A stretch of 64,000 nt of DNA from Nematopogon swammerdamellus (GCA_946902875.1 OX336355.1:18509347-18573346); one strand, 5' to 3'; numbered from the stretch's first letter, positions 38,405-50,422 are shown. Made by a program: numbers and translations. Notes: generated from the letters alone by a model not told the origin.

Positions 38405-39448
38405 ATAGTTTACCATCGTTATATTTCTTATATTATATTTTGCATTCCCACACTCTTTTGATACTACCTATTTATATCTCACAAACTCACAACATACGAC
38501 TCTCAAACACCCAAAGGTTGACGGCGAGTAATTCCTATAAGGGATAAGTCCGCCTTTGCCCCTCATGTAAATTACTTATCGCTTGTTACTGTAAAATGTT
38601 TTGAAGCAATAAATTACATATTTCTATCTATCTATCATATGTACACAGATATTATTGGTCAAAGAAAAATTAAATTAAAAAGAAATGTAACAACTTAAAT
38701 TAAATAAAAATATTCCTGCATCCTCGGGACATCATCATCTATCTATCTATCTCTGTGTCTGCATGTTTCGATCCCATGAAGATCGGCTTAAAATAGCCTA
38801 GCCTATGGTCCTATGTGCAAAATTTCAAGACCACAGACAGTTAAAGATTTACCACTGATAGTTTGAGAAACCACCCCTACGTGAGTGAAAGGTCGCATGT
38901 CGGTATCAGCAAAAGGTAAGTACCGTTCATCACCCACCCTCTTTTTACTTCGGCGCGCCTAAAAACTGTATCCGATGTCACCCCGGGCACCCGGGCTTAG
39001 GCGATTTGAGACGCGTCAGAATGCAGCGATGAGTAAAAGGTGGCAAAAAGTCTCAACTAAAAATACCGCGGCACGGTATGGTGGGAAGAAAAATCATAAA
39101 CATATTTTGTTTTCATGAATGTTATTTTTGTTGTTGTATACATATTTGTTAGGATACATATAAGTTCTATGTAAACTCAACTTTTATTAACGACTTGATT
39201 GAACCCTATGTTTGTATTTTATTTGTATTTTATTTTCTTTTTTTATGGATATATCCTCGACTTAATATTTATTATTTTTTGTTTAGACATGGTGTGTTAT
39301 ATTCAACCTAATTAAAAATTATTATTTAAGTTATATTAAAAAAGAAAAACTCTGTAAGGTTTCTTACCCAATTCTTCCTTATAGATTGCATTGCTGACCG
39401 GGACATGCAAAAAAAATTATGCCGAACCACACCGAATTCACATACAAC
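38405..39448. other. Intergenic, no gene seen
   Basis: AT-rich with two short (CTAT)n runs; ATGAAGATCGGCTTAAAATA region near 38780 looks like decayed repeat. Confidence 0.4.
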
Positions 39449-39874
39449 GCGTCCCAAAACTCAACGTCAAGCGGGAACCAGGGAGTAGGCCAGTTTATGA
39501 CTACCCAGGGAAAAATAAGAAAAAAAAAATCGGAGTCATTTGTTTTTTCAGAAAAAAATTGAACTGAATATTTTTTGTGGTAAAACTACAGGCATTCTGG
39601 TTTTATTTGGGATAGTTATCAATAGCAGAGTTATTTAGGCTTCCCAAAGAGTTTGTATTAGCGACGTAATACAAACTCTTTGAGGCTCCCATATAAAAAT
39701 GTTAACAATTATATTTGCAAATTTGTAGTCGTAGTACCTAAAAATGTTGTCCAAAAAATGCTCATATCATAAAAACAAATGACTCCGATTTTTTTTTCTT
39801 ATTTTCCCCTGGGTATTCATAAACTGACCTACTCCCTGGTTCCCGCTTGACGTTGAGTTTTGGTACACCCTGTA
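39449..39874. mobile_element. Mariner-like MITE, copy 2
   Basis: Arms start CGTCCCAAAACTCAACGTCA and end GACGTTGAGTTTTGGTACAC CCTGTA. Homologous to the 15.2-kb element. Inside is an extra perfect hairpin CAAAGAGTTTGTATTA / TAATACAAACTCTTTG with six-base loop. Confidence 0.8.
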
Positions 39875-39875
39875 T

Positions 39876-40085
39876 GTCTCAATGAAATATTGTTAATGTT
39901 GTGTGTTCTTTATGGCGAAATAAATATCTGAATCTGAATCTGAATCTATGTACAATAATTGACCATGTAAGTTATTTATTTATATTTCATACTACTGTCC
40001 ATTTTTGTACGCCCCTACGCCATCCCAAAGGTTAGTTCATAAAGAAGGCCTTTTGTGACCCTTTAACATAATGGTGTACAAACTC
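39876..40085 (+). repeat. LINE 3' tail with (TGAATC)n plus TTTATTGTAC-type scrap
   Basis: GTTCTTTATGGCGAAATAAA then TATCTGAATCTGAATC, followed by CCCTACGCCATCCCAAAGGT and AAGGCCTTTTGTGACC. Confidence 0.5.
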
Positions 40086-40258
40086 TGTCTTCTTCTTCTT
40101 CTTCTTTTTTTAAAACAGTGGCAACCAGACGAATAGGGCATTCGTTTATTGCTGCCAGTGGTGAGTGGTGTTGTTAAGGCCGTGACTAACGCCAACGACC
40201 TTGAGCATTCGGGAATTCTACATAATGTACCATGCGACTGCTAATTTCGCTTCGCACG

Positions 40259-40340
40259 TTCAAGTCACATTTAGCGTAGTTTGTCGCTATCAGCCTAAAG
40301 AGTTGATGGTTCGGGGTTCGAATCCCACTTTCGTATGTTT
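40259..40340 (+). other. tRNA-like sequence followed by T-run
   Basis: TTTAGCGTAGTTTGTCGC resembles an A box, GGGGTTCGAATCCCAC a B box, and about 13 T follow as in a Pol III terminator. Not a convincing functional tRNA fold. Confidence 0.4.
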
Positions 40341-40604
40341 TTTTTTTTTGCTTTTTTATTATTTTAATTATTAAAATGATTGTGGCTTATGTAACTGATG
40401 CGTGATTCAAATTTTTTATTTTTTATTATTTTACCTAAATAACATTTTATTGTAATTTCTTCCAAATTATTTTAGTTCATGTACTTACCACTTTTTATAA
40501 ACCTCTAAATAGACTATCGATGAAAACTAAAATAAAAATAGGTAGGTAGGTAATAGGTAGATAGGCATTTAGGTATGTATGGCAAATATCATAGCAACAT
40601 AGGT

Positions 40605-40860
40605 ACCGGCCGGCGCGCGCGGCGCGCGCGGCGGCAGCATGGCACGGTGCGGTGGGGTGCGGTGCGGTGCGGTAACTCAGTAGCAGCGTGCCACTCACGC
40701 ATGCAAGCAAGCAATAACAAGCCGCTCCTCCGCGCCGCGCCGCCGCTCCTCCGCGCCGCGCCGCGCCGCCGCGTCGTCACCGCTCCGCGCCACCACAGTG
40801 CCGCCGCCGCCGCCGCCCCCGCTCCGCAGCGCGCCGCTGTTGCTAGGCTACTTTTATTTA
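40605..40860. other. GC-rich low-complexity patch
   Basis: CGGCGCGCGCGGCGCGCGCG, (GGTGC)n and (CCG)n runs. Open frames on both strands arise from composition; no splice-supported gene. Confidence 0.5.
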
Positions 40861-41324
40861 GGCACGGTTCTATAGTCCTTGCATCTCAAGCGCAGACAGC
40901 GTTATACCACACCCGTGACACTAGTCACATTTTCTATGAAGCGGCCGAAAATGTGTACCTACTGCTCACGTACGCGGGCGCCTTTGCGTGCATTGGTGCG
41001 ACCTCGATAACTTGGGTACAGGGTTGGCACTCTTTATGAGAAGTTTGTAGTGGACAATATTATAAATTATATTTGATGTAATTTAAAAGGAAACATTTTT
41101 AATTATGACTATCTATGTATATGTACCTCTTAACATTATTGGAGGGCAAGAAAAAAAGAAAAACATCAACTTATATGCACATGTTTTATTTTTACTCGCT
41201 AACTAAACGACAATTTTGCAGTGAAAGTTTCACTAAATTTTGGAAACTTTGCAATAGGTATTCCATTTTTATTATTTTTAAGCCGAATCGTATGTGAAGC
41301 TAAAGTGAAATTTTCAATGTATAC

Positions 41325-44300
41325 TTGCCGCCATTTTGAACTTTTTAGTTACTGGACCGATTGCTTTCAAAATTGATATCTGGGTGTCTGTGTAGGCTCT
41401 GAATACGAATCTGTAATCAAAATTAAAAAAAAGTGGCCGCCATTTTGAACTTTTTAGTTACTGGACCGATTGCTTTCAAAATTGATATCTGGGTGTCTGT
41501 GTAGGCTCTGAATACGAATCTGTAATCAAAATAAAAAAAAGTGGCCGCCATTTTGAACTTTTCAGTTACTGGACCGATTGCTTTCAAAATTGATATCTGG
41601 GTGTCTGTGTAGGCTCTGAATACGAATCTGTAATCAAAATAAAAAAAAAGTGGCCGCCATTTTGAACTTTTCAGTTACTGGACCGATTGCTTTCAAAATT
41701 GATATCTGGGTGGCTGTGTAGGCTCTGAATACGAATCTGTAATCAAAATAAAAAAAAGTGGCCGCCATTTTGAACTTTTTAGTTACTGGACCGATTGCTT
41801 TCAAAATTGATATCTGGGTGTCTGTGTGGGCTCGGAACACGAATCTGTAGTCAAAATTAAAAAAAAGTGGCCGCCATTTTGAACTTTTTAGTTACTGGAC
41901 CGATTGATTTCAAAATTGATATCTGGGTGTCTGTGTAGGCTCTGAATACGAATCTGTAGTCAAAATTTAAAAAAAGTGGCCGCCATTTTGAACTTTTCAG
42001 TTACTGGACCAATTGCTTTCAAAATCGATGTCTGGGTGTCTGTGTGTGCTCTGAATACGAATCTGTAGTCAAAATTAAGTGGCCGCCATTTTAAACTTTT
42101 TAGTTACTGGACCGATTGATTTCAAAATTGATATCTGGGTGTCTGTGTAGGCTCTGAATACGAATCTGTAGTCAAAATTTAAAAAAAGTGGCCGCCATTT
42201 TGAACTTTTCAGTTACTGGACCAATTGCTTTCAAAATCGATGTCTGGGTGTCTGTGTATGCTCTGAATACGAATCTGTAGTCAAAATTAAGTGGCCGCCA
42301 TTTTAAACTTTTTAGTTACTGGACCGATTGCTTTCAAAATAGATATCTGCGTGTCTGTGTGGGCTCTAAATATGAATCTGTAGTCAAAACTAAAAAGTGC
42401 AAGATGGCGGCAACTATTTTTAAATTTTGAAAACGGATTCGTATTCAGAGCCCATACAGATACCCAGATATCAATTTTGAAAGCAATCGGTCCAGTAACT
42501 AAAAAGTTCAAAATGGCGGCCACTTTTTTTTAATGTTCACTACAGATTCGTATTCAGAGCCCACGCAGACACCCAGATATCGATTTTGAAAGCAATCGGT
42601 CCAGTAACTAAAAAGTTCAAAATGGAGGCCGTTTTTTTTTTATTTTGACAACGGATTCGTATTCAGAGCCCACACAGACACCCAGATATTGATTTTGAAA
42701 GCAATCGGTCGAATAACTAAAAAGGTCAAAATGGCGGCAACTTTTTTTAAATATTCACTACATATTTGTATTCAGAGTCCACACAAACACCCAGATATCG
42801 ATTTTGAAATCAATCGGTCCAGTAATTAAAAAGTTCAAAATGGCGGCAACTTTTTTTAAATGTTCACTACAGATTCGTATTCAGAGCCCACACAGACACC
42901 CAGATATCGATTTTGAAAGCAATCGGTCCAGTAACTAAAAAGTTCAAAATGGCAGCCGCTTTTTTTAAATTTTGACAACGGATTCGTATTCAGAGTCCAC
43001 ACAGACACCCAGATATCGACTTTGAAAGCAATCGGTCCAGTAACTAAAAAGTTCAAAATAGCGGCCACTTTTTTTTAATTTTGACAACGGATTCGTATTC
43101 AGAGTCCACACAGACACCCAGATATCGACTTTGAAAGCAATCGGTCCAGTAACTAAAAAGTTCAAAATGGCGGCCACTTTTTTTAAATTTTGACAACGGA
43201 TTCGTATTCAGAGCCCACACAGACACCCAGATATTGATTTTGAAAGCAATCGGTCGAATAACTAAAAAGGTCAAAATGGCGGCAACTTTTTTTAAATATT
43301 CACTACATATTTGTATTCAGAGTCCACACAAACACCCAGATATCGATTTTGAAATCAATCGGTCCAGTAATTAAAAAGTTCAAAATGGCGGCAACTTTTT
43401 TTAAATGTTCACTACAGATTCGTATTCAGAGCCCACACAGACACCCAGATATCGATTTTGAAAGCAATCGGTCCAGTAACTAAAAAGTTCAAAATGGCAG
43501 CCGCTTTTTTTAAATTTTGACAACGGATTCGTATTCAGAGTCCACACAGACACCCAGATATCGACTTTGAAAGCAATCGGTCCAGTAACTAAAAAGTTCA
43601 AAATAGCGGCCACTTTTTTTAAATTTTGACAACGGATTCGTATTCAGAGTCCACACAGACACCCAGATATCGACTTTGAAAGCAATCGGTCCAGTAACTA
43701 AAAAGTTCAAAATGGCGGCCACTTTTTTTAAATTTTGACAACGGATTCGTATTCAGAGCCCACACAGACACCCAGATATTGATTTTGAAAGCAATCGGTC
43801 GAATAACTAAAAAGGTCAAAATGGCGGCAACTTTTTTTAAATATTCACTACATATTTGTATTCAGAGTCCACACAAACACCCAGATATCGATTTTGAAAT
43901 CAATCGGTCCAGTAATTAAAAAGTTCAAAATGGCGGCAACTTTTTTTAAATGTTCACTACAGATTCGTATTCAGAGCCCACACAGACACCCAGATATCGA
44001 TTTTGAAAGCAATCGGTCCAGTAACTAAGAAGTTCAAAATGGCAGCCGCTTTTTTTAAATTTTGACAACGGATTCGTATTCAGAGTCCACACAGACACCC
44101 AGATATCGACTTTGAAAGCAATCGGTCCAGTAACTAAAAAGTTCAAAATGGCGGCCACTTTTTTAAATTTTGACAACGGATTCGTATTCAGAGTCCACAC
44201 AGACACCCAGATATCGACTTTGAAAGCAATCGGTCCAGTAACTAAAAAGTTCAAAATGGCGGCCACTTTTTTTAAATTTTGACAACGGATTCGTATTCAG

Positions 44301-45150
44301 AGTCCACACAGACACCCAGATATCGACTTTGAAAGCAATCGGTCCAGTAACTAAAAAGTTCAAAATGGCGGCCACTTTTTTAAATTTTGACAACGGATTC
44401 GTATTCAGAGTCCACACAGACACCCAGATATCGACTTTGAAAGCAATCGGTCCAGTAACTAAAAAGTTCAAAATGGCGGCCACTTTTTTTAAATTTTGAC
44501 AACGGATTCGTATTCAGAGTCCACACAGACACCCAGATATCGACTTTGAAAGCAATCGGTCCAGTAACTAAAAAGTTCAAAATGGCGGCCACTTTTTTAA
44601 ATTTTGACAACGGATTCGTATTCAGAGTCCACACAGACACCCAGATATCGACTTTGAAAGCAATCGGTCCAGTAACTAAAAAGTTCAAAATGGCGGCCAC
44701 TTTTTTTAAATTTTGACAACGGATTCGTATTCAGAGCCCACACAGACACCCAGATATCGACTTTGAAAGCAATCGGTCCAGTAACTAAAAAGTTCAAAAT
44801 GGCGGCCACTTTTTTTAAATTTTGACAACGGATTCGTATTCAGAGCCCACACAGACACCCAGATATCGACTTTGAAAGCAATCGGTCCAGTAACTAAAAA
44901 GTTCAAAATGGCAGCCGCTTTTTTTAAATTTTGACAACGGATTCGTATTCAGAGCCCACACAGACACCCAGATATCGACTTTGAAAGCAATCGGTCCAGT
45001 AACTAAAAAGTTCAAAATGGCGGCCACTTTTTTTAAATTTTGACAACGGATTCGTATTCAGAGCCCACACAGACACCCAGATATCGACTTTGAAAGCAAT
45101 CGGTCCAGTAACTAAAAAGTTCAAAATGGCGGCCACTTTTTTTAAATGTT
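41325..45150. repeat. 3.8-kb inverted minisatellite array of ~109-bp units with YY1/PHO-like motif
   Basis: About 10 units read GGCCGCCATTTTGAACTTTT then TAGTTACTGGACCGATTG...; at about 42396 the orientation reverses and about 25 units read AAAGTTCAAAATGGCGGCC. Unit length alternates 108/109. Higher-order periods of 545 bp (five units) around 42.7-43.9 kb and 217 bp (two units) around 44.15-44.7 kb are visible. Most units carry AAAATGGCGGC. The 70-106-codon ORFs (MAAILNFLVTGPIAFK) follow from the repeat and are not genes. Confidence 0.93.
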
Positions 45151-45159
45151 CATATGATT

Positions 45160-45330
45160 AAGATTCGCTCCGGTGAAGGAAAACACCGTGAGGAAACCTG
45201 TGCACAGCAGTACATATAAAATTGTTGTGGACACCGCTTCCAATCCAGCTTGTCACGTGGAAATGTATAACAATTCCCTTCCATGTTCATGGGAAAGGCT
45301 TGCGCTCAGTAGTAGGACATTAAAATTGAC
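45160..45330 (+). mobile_element. Retroelement 3' end fragment
   Basis: TTCGCTCCGGTGAAGGAAAA, CACCGTGAGGAAACCTGTGC and GCGCTCAGTAGTAGGACATT, a sequence set common in moth RTE-like LINE 3' regions. The array ends directly against it. Confidence 0.5.
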
Positions 45331-45474
45331 TCAAGAAGAAGAATAAGAAACCAAATTGATATCTGATTTGTGTAACATAAATTTCATTATTTCACATAAG
45401 AATGAAAATTTCACAGTAATTTTGCAGAAAGTGCAAAATTTCACTGCAAAATTTCAAGTGAAATTTTTGTGCAA

Positions 45475-45740
45475 AATTGCGCCTTGCATCTCTAAGTAAG
45501 TGCGAACAAGGAGGTTTGAAGTCCACCGCGCGCGCGGGCGCGGCCGGCCCGATCGTTGTTCTGTGCTGTGAGTGCGAAAGAACCGCGCGCGTACGTGTAA
45601 GTAGCTACTACTCCCTCTCGAAGGTGCGCTCGCTCTCCTCTCGACAGTCGGTGCCAGCCTGACTAGCCGTCCGCCAGAAGTCGACCAGACAGCGCTCGCG
45701 GGCTGCGGGGCGCGGGGGGAAGCAAACTCGCTTCGAGGCG
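45475..45740. other. GC-rich stretch, function unknown
   Basis: CACCGCGCGCGCGGGCGCGG and CTCTCCTCTCGACAGTCG. An isolated GC island in AT-rich DNA; could be promoter-like or a repeat. A 61-codon ORF is not supported. Confidence 0.35.
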
Positions 45741-45924
45741 GAGCGTCGCTTCTATACGCCAGTATTATAAGTATTCTATGGTTATACCACAGTACCTATT
45801 AGTTATTCTGTGGTTATACCAACGAAAGCCATGCATATAACGCCCCGTCAAGTTACGTACCGGAGCGTATACTGATAGATACCACAGAAGAGAGATATTA
45901 CTGATACGGTCGTACTGTATACTG

Positions 45925-46310
45925 GTACGGAAAATGACACGGTGGCAACATCACCTACAATACAACATCCGAGATGTCAGCTCGTAACAACTGGTGAAGT
46001 AGGTGCTATGTCAGTGCTTTTCTTCGGTCGTACCGGCTTCACTGAACTGGACGGAAAAAAAGAAGGGAGTCATATCCCGAAATAGTTTGTATTTTCCGTC
46101 CAGTTTAGTGTAGCCGGCACGACCAAAGGGAAGCACTGACATGGCACCTAAGTTCACCCGGTGTTATGGGCTGACATCACGGATGTTATAGGTGATATAG
46201 CAAACTGTGTCAGTTTACATAAAAAAATCCCTCAGTCGCCTTTTACGACATGCACGGGGAGAGATGCAGTGGGGCTATTATTTTAAATTACCATCCCACA
46301 CGGTACAAAT
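45925..46310. mobile_element. Inverted pair of SINE-A fragments plus inverted leader
   Basis: An inverted body piece (GACACGGTGGCAACATCACC to CTGAACTGGACGGAAAA), then a + strand body (TTTTCCGTCCAGTTTAGTGT to GTCAGTTTACAT and poly(A)), then an inverted leader (CGCCTTTTACGACATGCACG). Three rearranged modules of the same system. Confidence 0.75.
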
Positions 46311-46352
46311 ATACCTAACCACCTATCTTTTTTCCATTCGATCCAAACACAG

Positions 46353-46510
46353 AAGACAGAAATGACGACCGACACGCGGGCGCAGCAGGGCAGGAGCGAG
46401 CAAGCGAGCCCGGAACTAAAATTGTATCTAGTATTGAAGTGCCTGCTAAATTGACGAAGGCAAAAATTTTACCCTTCCGACTGAAGAATTACGTCAATAA
46501 TTTCATGTAG
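46353..46510 (+). CDS. Tentative terminal exon of an unknown gene
   Basis: A pyrimidine-rich stretch ending CCAAACACAG could be an acceptor. One frame then reads DRNDDRHAGAAGQERASEPG, TKIVSSIEVPAKLTKAKILP and FRLKNYVNNFM before TAG, and AATAAA follows about 45 bases later. The lysine-rich end looks protein-like, but I recognise no family and find no upstream partner exon. A second frame is also open for part of the stretch. Confidence 0.22.
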
Positions 46511-46800
46511 GCGTTTTTTGTTTTTTATTTTTATCTCCTTTCGTGGATAAAATAATAAAAAAAATTGAATAGAGTTTTCTCAGAGCTTTGTGACCTTTGA
46601 ATCGGTGGTATTGTAAAATTGTAATAAGACACACATACTCAGATTTTCAAAAATTCATGCTTTTTTTATATATTTTTAATTTTATGTTTATTACTTACTT
46701 TTACTCATTATTAAAAAAACCAGCAATGCACTTTGTTGGTAAGGAACCAAAATATAGGTTGGTATTTTTTTAATTTTCTGAATGTGTGTCAATTGGTCAG
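46511..46800. other. AT-rich intergenic, no gene seen
   Basis: Contains AATAAA-like runs right after the tentative exon; otherwise nothing recognised. Confidence 0.4.
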
Positions 46801-46877
46801 TTTTGGACCTTCTTTGTCGCACTTTTTGCATGTTTTGCGTATTTGGAGTTTGTCACCGCCTTAAACGAATTTTTTTC

Positions 46878-46980
46878 TGTCCACGGCTGCCGGTGTAGGA
46901 CACATCTACTCCAACGGTCGTCGTGTGGTCGGCTGACGTGCCCAGCCCACTGCCATTTGGGCTTAGCCATTCGGTGTACA
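46878..46980 (-). pseudogene. RTE LINE RT C-terminal scrap
   Basis: Minus strand reads AKPKWQWAGHVSRPHDDRWS then RCVLHRQPWT, the RTE GH..R..D.RWS motif. About 100 bp only. Confidence 0.7.
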
Positions 46981-47299
46981 ATACCGACAAGTGGCAGAGG
47001 CGACGACGGGGCGCGGCGCGGCGTCCCCTGTGAAAATGTATTTATTAAGTGATGCTTTTGCCGGCCGTACGTGAAAAACTTGGAAACATGTTTTAAGCAA
47101 ACAGTTAAAACTCATGCGTGACGATTTTGTTTAATTTGGCTTAATCTGAAGTGACGACTGTTTTAAGTTGAGTTCGCGTTATTGTGTCAAGGGGAAATGG
47201 TTTGGTACAATTTTGGAATTTTGGATTTCTTAACATCTGTCTTATGCCCCTACTTGCTATGTGTACCTTCAAACATGCACAAGTATTATATAATAGTTG

Positions 47300-47825
47300 G
47301 GGCCGTGTGGGGCCGGTACTTAAAAAAGAATAGCCCCACTGCATCTCTCCCCGCCGCATGTCATCGACTAAGGGATAAGGAAATTCGTCAGCCTCGGTAG
47401 CTCACGGGTGCGGCCAGTCGACTGTTGAAGCAACCCTGAGCGCGATCAGTACTTAGATGGGTGACCGCTCGACCGTTGGAGGCTGACCGTGGTTCGGATT
47501 CCATGCTCAACTGTAGGTCCCATCCCTTCTTACCTTACTAGGTGGTACGGTTTATCCCGGCCGGGTTGGTACCACCGCACTGAGCGAAACTTCGGTCGAA
47601 ACGACTATGTAAATAATTCGTTTTTTCCGTCCAGTTCAGTGTAGCCGACATGAAATGGAGGGAAGCACTGACATGACACCTAGTTCACCTGGTGTTATGG
47701 GCTGACATCACGGATGTTGTAGGTGATGTAGCCACAGAACAACGATCGGGCCACACCCCCGCCGACAAGACCGGACTTTTTTGCTCAGTGTGATGTAGCC
47801 AACCGTGTCAGTTTCCATAAAAAAA
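47300..47825 (+). mobile_element. SINE-A with leader; best-preserved 5S-like block
   Basis: Leader GGGGCCGGTACTTAAAAAAG..., then GTCAGCCTCGGTAGCTCACG, GAAGCAACCCTGAGCGCGAT, CAGTACTTAGATGGGTGACC (the AGTACTTAGATGGG core as in insect 5S rRNA) and GGTTCGGATTCC, then body. Near the 3' end about 70 foreign bases (ACAGAACAACGATCGGGCCA...) are inserted and GTGATGTAGCC is repeated. Confidence 0.87.
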
Positions 47826-47924
47826 ATAAAAATATATGTAAGTTGCTTCGTTATTCATGCGTCGTAAATGTAGTTAAAAATTTCATGTTGCCGGTCGAGC
47901 GGTCACCCATAATTTTCAACAATG

Positions 47925-48135
47925 CCGTGCATAAGGACGACAGGCTAGCCACATCTCACCTTGGCACGGTCTTTCCATCGAGTCATGCAGCAGGTGGGCA
48001 TTCATGCCTTACTTGCTGCCTGATCTGAGTTATCTTGTTTGAATACTTTGCTAAACGTGGTGGTCGGTGTTTCGCTGTAATTTACCAGAATACTTGTAGC
48101 ACAACACGCGATTACTCTGCGTGTGGTGTGTGTGT
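47925..48135 (+). mobile_element. Rep-C fragment
   Basis: GGACGACAGGCTAGCCACAT, GTCATGCAGCAGGTGGGCAT, GTGGTCGGTGTTTCGCTGTA and ACAACACGCGATTACTCTGC. Confidence 0.7.
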
Positions 48136-48815
48136 ATCTTCAAAAACAACAATAACAACAACACATCCCCTACAGACAGACAGACGCGAGTAATGAATGA
48201 GCGACATTCAATCGTGACTTGTATGGGTTCCTACTCAAATTAGTCTGGAAAGCCTATCGTCTTTTCTTTGTTGAAACGATGTGATGCCACATACAACATG
48301 TTACTATGTTTTGCCTGCATTTCTGTTATCTATCAAGCATTTCTGACGTTTTAAGTCAAAATCAAATCATTTGTTTCCAATGGAGTAGTTTCGTACAATT
48401 TTACAATTTCTTATTAAATTATTCTACCACGAAAAGTCAAAAATAATAAAATGATTATTAATACAAATAATATAACAAAAAATCAAAACACATAATAAAT
48501 TATAATAATACATATTTTTCAAATAAAATTTAACTTAACCTAACCTATTATAAATTCCCTGTAGTCAAAAAACCAAATCAGATTTAGTACAAAAGTACAG
48601 TCAAAATATACCTACATAATATGCCAAACATATTTCAAATTAAATTTATTTTAACACGCTAAATTTAGGGTTCCTTGTCCGGTACGGGATGCCTGCGGCT
48701 GCGCCGAACCTTTTAACCCAACATGGGACAGTCCAAAATCTCCAAATAATTTCATCAGGTACCCTTCGTTTTTCGGAATGCGCCGGCATATTTTCTGTTC
48801 GACTTTTGAAACAGC
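48136..48815. other. AT-rich intergenic, no gene seen
   Basis: A GGGTTCCTTGTCCGGTACGG scrap near 48668 recalls the GGTTCCGTA element. Otherwise nothing recognised. Confidence 0.4.
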
Positions 48816-49193
48816 TATAGTCTGTTTTTTTGGAAGACGGAGTAAAGTGACGTTTGGAGTGTTGCCAGTTTATGGAAAATTTTAAATAGGCATGTAGTTG
48901 CTATCGATACTTTTATCGATTGATTAATTAATGAAATGCTGTAAACTCTAATATTTACCTAATTGTGGATTTAATTGACAACATATTAAGCTAAATCTTG
49001 CTAGAAAAATGTTAAGTTTAAGGCAGCGCCACAGGTAGCGCATAATATGTGTGCAGGTGTGTCGTGTCGTGTTCGTGTCGTGTAAAAGTCGATACTATTT
49101 TCATCGACTACAATCCCTAGTGGTGCAAAGCGTGCAACACTCTAATGTCAGTGAAACGTCACTTTACTCCGTCTTCCAAAAAAACAGACTATA
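48816..49193. mobile_element. 378-bp MITE with ~40-bp perfect terminal inverted repeats
   Basis: TATAGTCTGTTTTTTTGGAA GACGGAG... and its exact complement TTCCAAAAAAACAGACTATA; identity runs through AAAGTGACGTTT. TA on both edges is consistent with Tc1/mariner-type mobilisation. Noncoding. Confidence 0.9.
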
Positions 49194-49199
49194 AAACGG

Positions 49200-49945
49200 T
49201 AGCTAGCGGCGACGAGTGATATCTGTGCGAGGAGGGTGTGAGAGGGTGTGCGTGCGGTGTCCATGACGCCGAGACGATCAATCTGTCATCCGTATGTCGC
49301 ACCACTCATGTGCCGTTTGGTAGGATTTTGTAGAGCACTGAGCGAGCAGTTCGATTCACATAATCGCTTGTAAGCTTAAGACGAGACGGAAGTTAACTTT
49401 CTCCATACAAAATCGTCTTTCTGCATTATATGTTTTCTAGCCCCCTAAACCTTATGCGATGTTTAAAAAGGTGGAAGGACCGCGACAAGGTGAGACGTGA
49501 CTAGCTTAGCGCCCTTTAGCACGGCATATTTTCTTCATGCTTGTTTTTTCTTCATGCTTGGAGCAATCAAATACTATCTATCTATCTCTCTATCTAAAAC
49601 AATTTATGTGTTCCGAATATGTATAATTTTTAAAAATCTATGGAATAAAGAATCGCCTCTGAAAAAGTATTTGCTCTTCGGTGATGAAAATCGGATCATC
49701 ACCGTGCCCTAGGTCGGGGACGAAGGTCAACGTTTAAAAACTCTATTTTCGTTCAGTAAAACGTACTTCCTGTTAGTTTGGGACTTCCGCTTTAGGAATG
49801 GGGAAAATAGAGACCTAAATTCTTTTCTGATAAGTTACTACATACATAAAAATAATACTAAGTATATAACTAGGTCTCTAATACCGTACTTTATACTATT
49901 ATTGTACACTATATGCTGTATGCTTTTGACGATCGCTTCTCTTAT
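49200..49945. other. Intergenic, no gene seen
   Basis: Holds a GAGGAGGGTGTGAGAGGGTG patch, an inverted Rep-C scrap near 49470-49530 and a short (CTAT)n run. Confidence 0.4.
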
Positions 49946-49946
49946 A

Positions 49947-50108
49947 TTATATTCTCTCTCTCTCCCTCCCTCCCTCGCCCCCCTCCCTCCCCCTTCCTCC
50001 CCTTCCCTCCCTCCCCCCTCGCCATCTCTCTATCCTTCTCCGTCCCCCCTTCCCTCCCTCCCTATTCCTCGCCCTCCCTCCGCTTTACCTTCTCCCTCCT
50101 CATCGATA
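49947..50108 (+). repeat. Polypyrimidine (TCCC)n tract
   Basis: About 160 bases almost entirely C/T (CTCCCTCCCTCCCTCG...). Potential triplex-forming DNA. Confidence 0.85.
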
Positions 50109-50309
50109 CCTTGCTAACGCCATCTATCACTACCATCAGACACTAAATACCGTTCATACTATACTTTCTTTGATACAGCTCAGCCCTAAGTAAGGCTATT
50201 TACAGTGATGTTATGTAGCCTATAGAGACTACTCTTTACATTGGTGCAAACCGCATCAAAATATGTTCAGTGGTTCCGGAACTTCCCTCAAACATAATAC
50301 ATACAGATA

Positions 50310-50422
<113 letters not shown>

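Noticed and set aside
40575..41039. 154-codon ORF over a GC-rich patch
   Set aside because: Low-complexity CCG/GCG composition opens several frames on both strands; no family match, no splice or poly(A) support.
43946..44700. 106-codon minus ORFs repeating MAAILNFLVTGPIAFK
   Set aside because: Created by the 108/109-bp tandem repeat; frames break whenever a unit is 109 bp.
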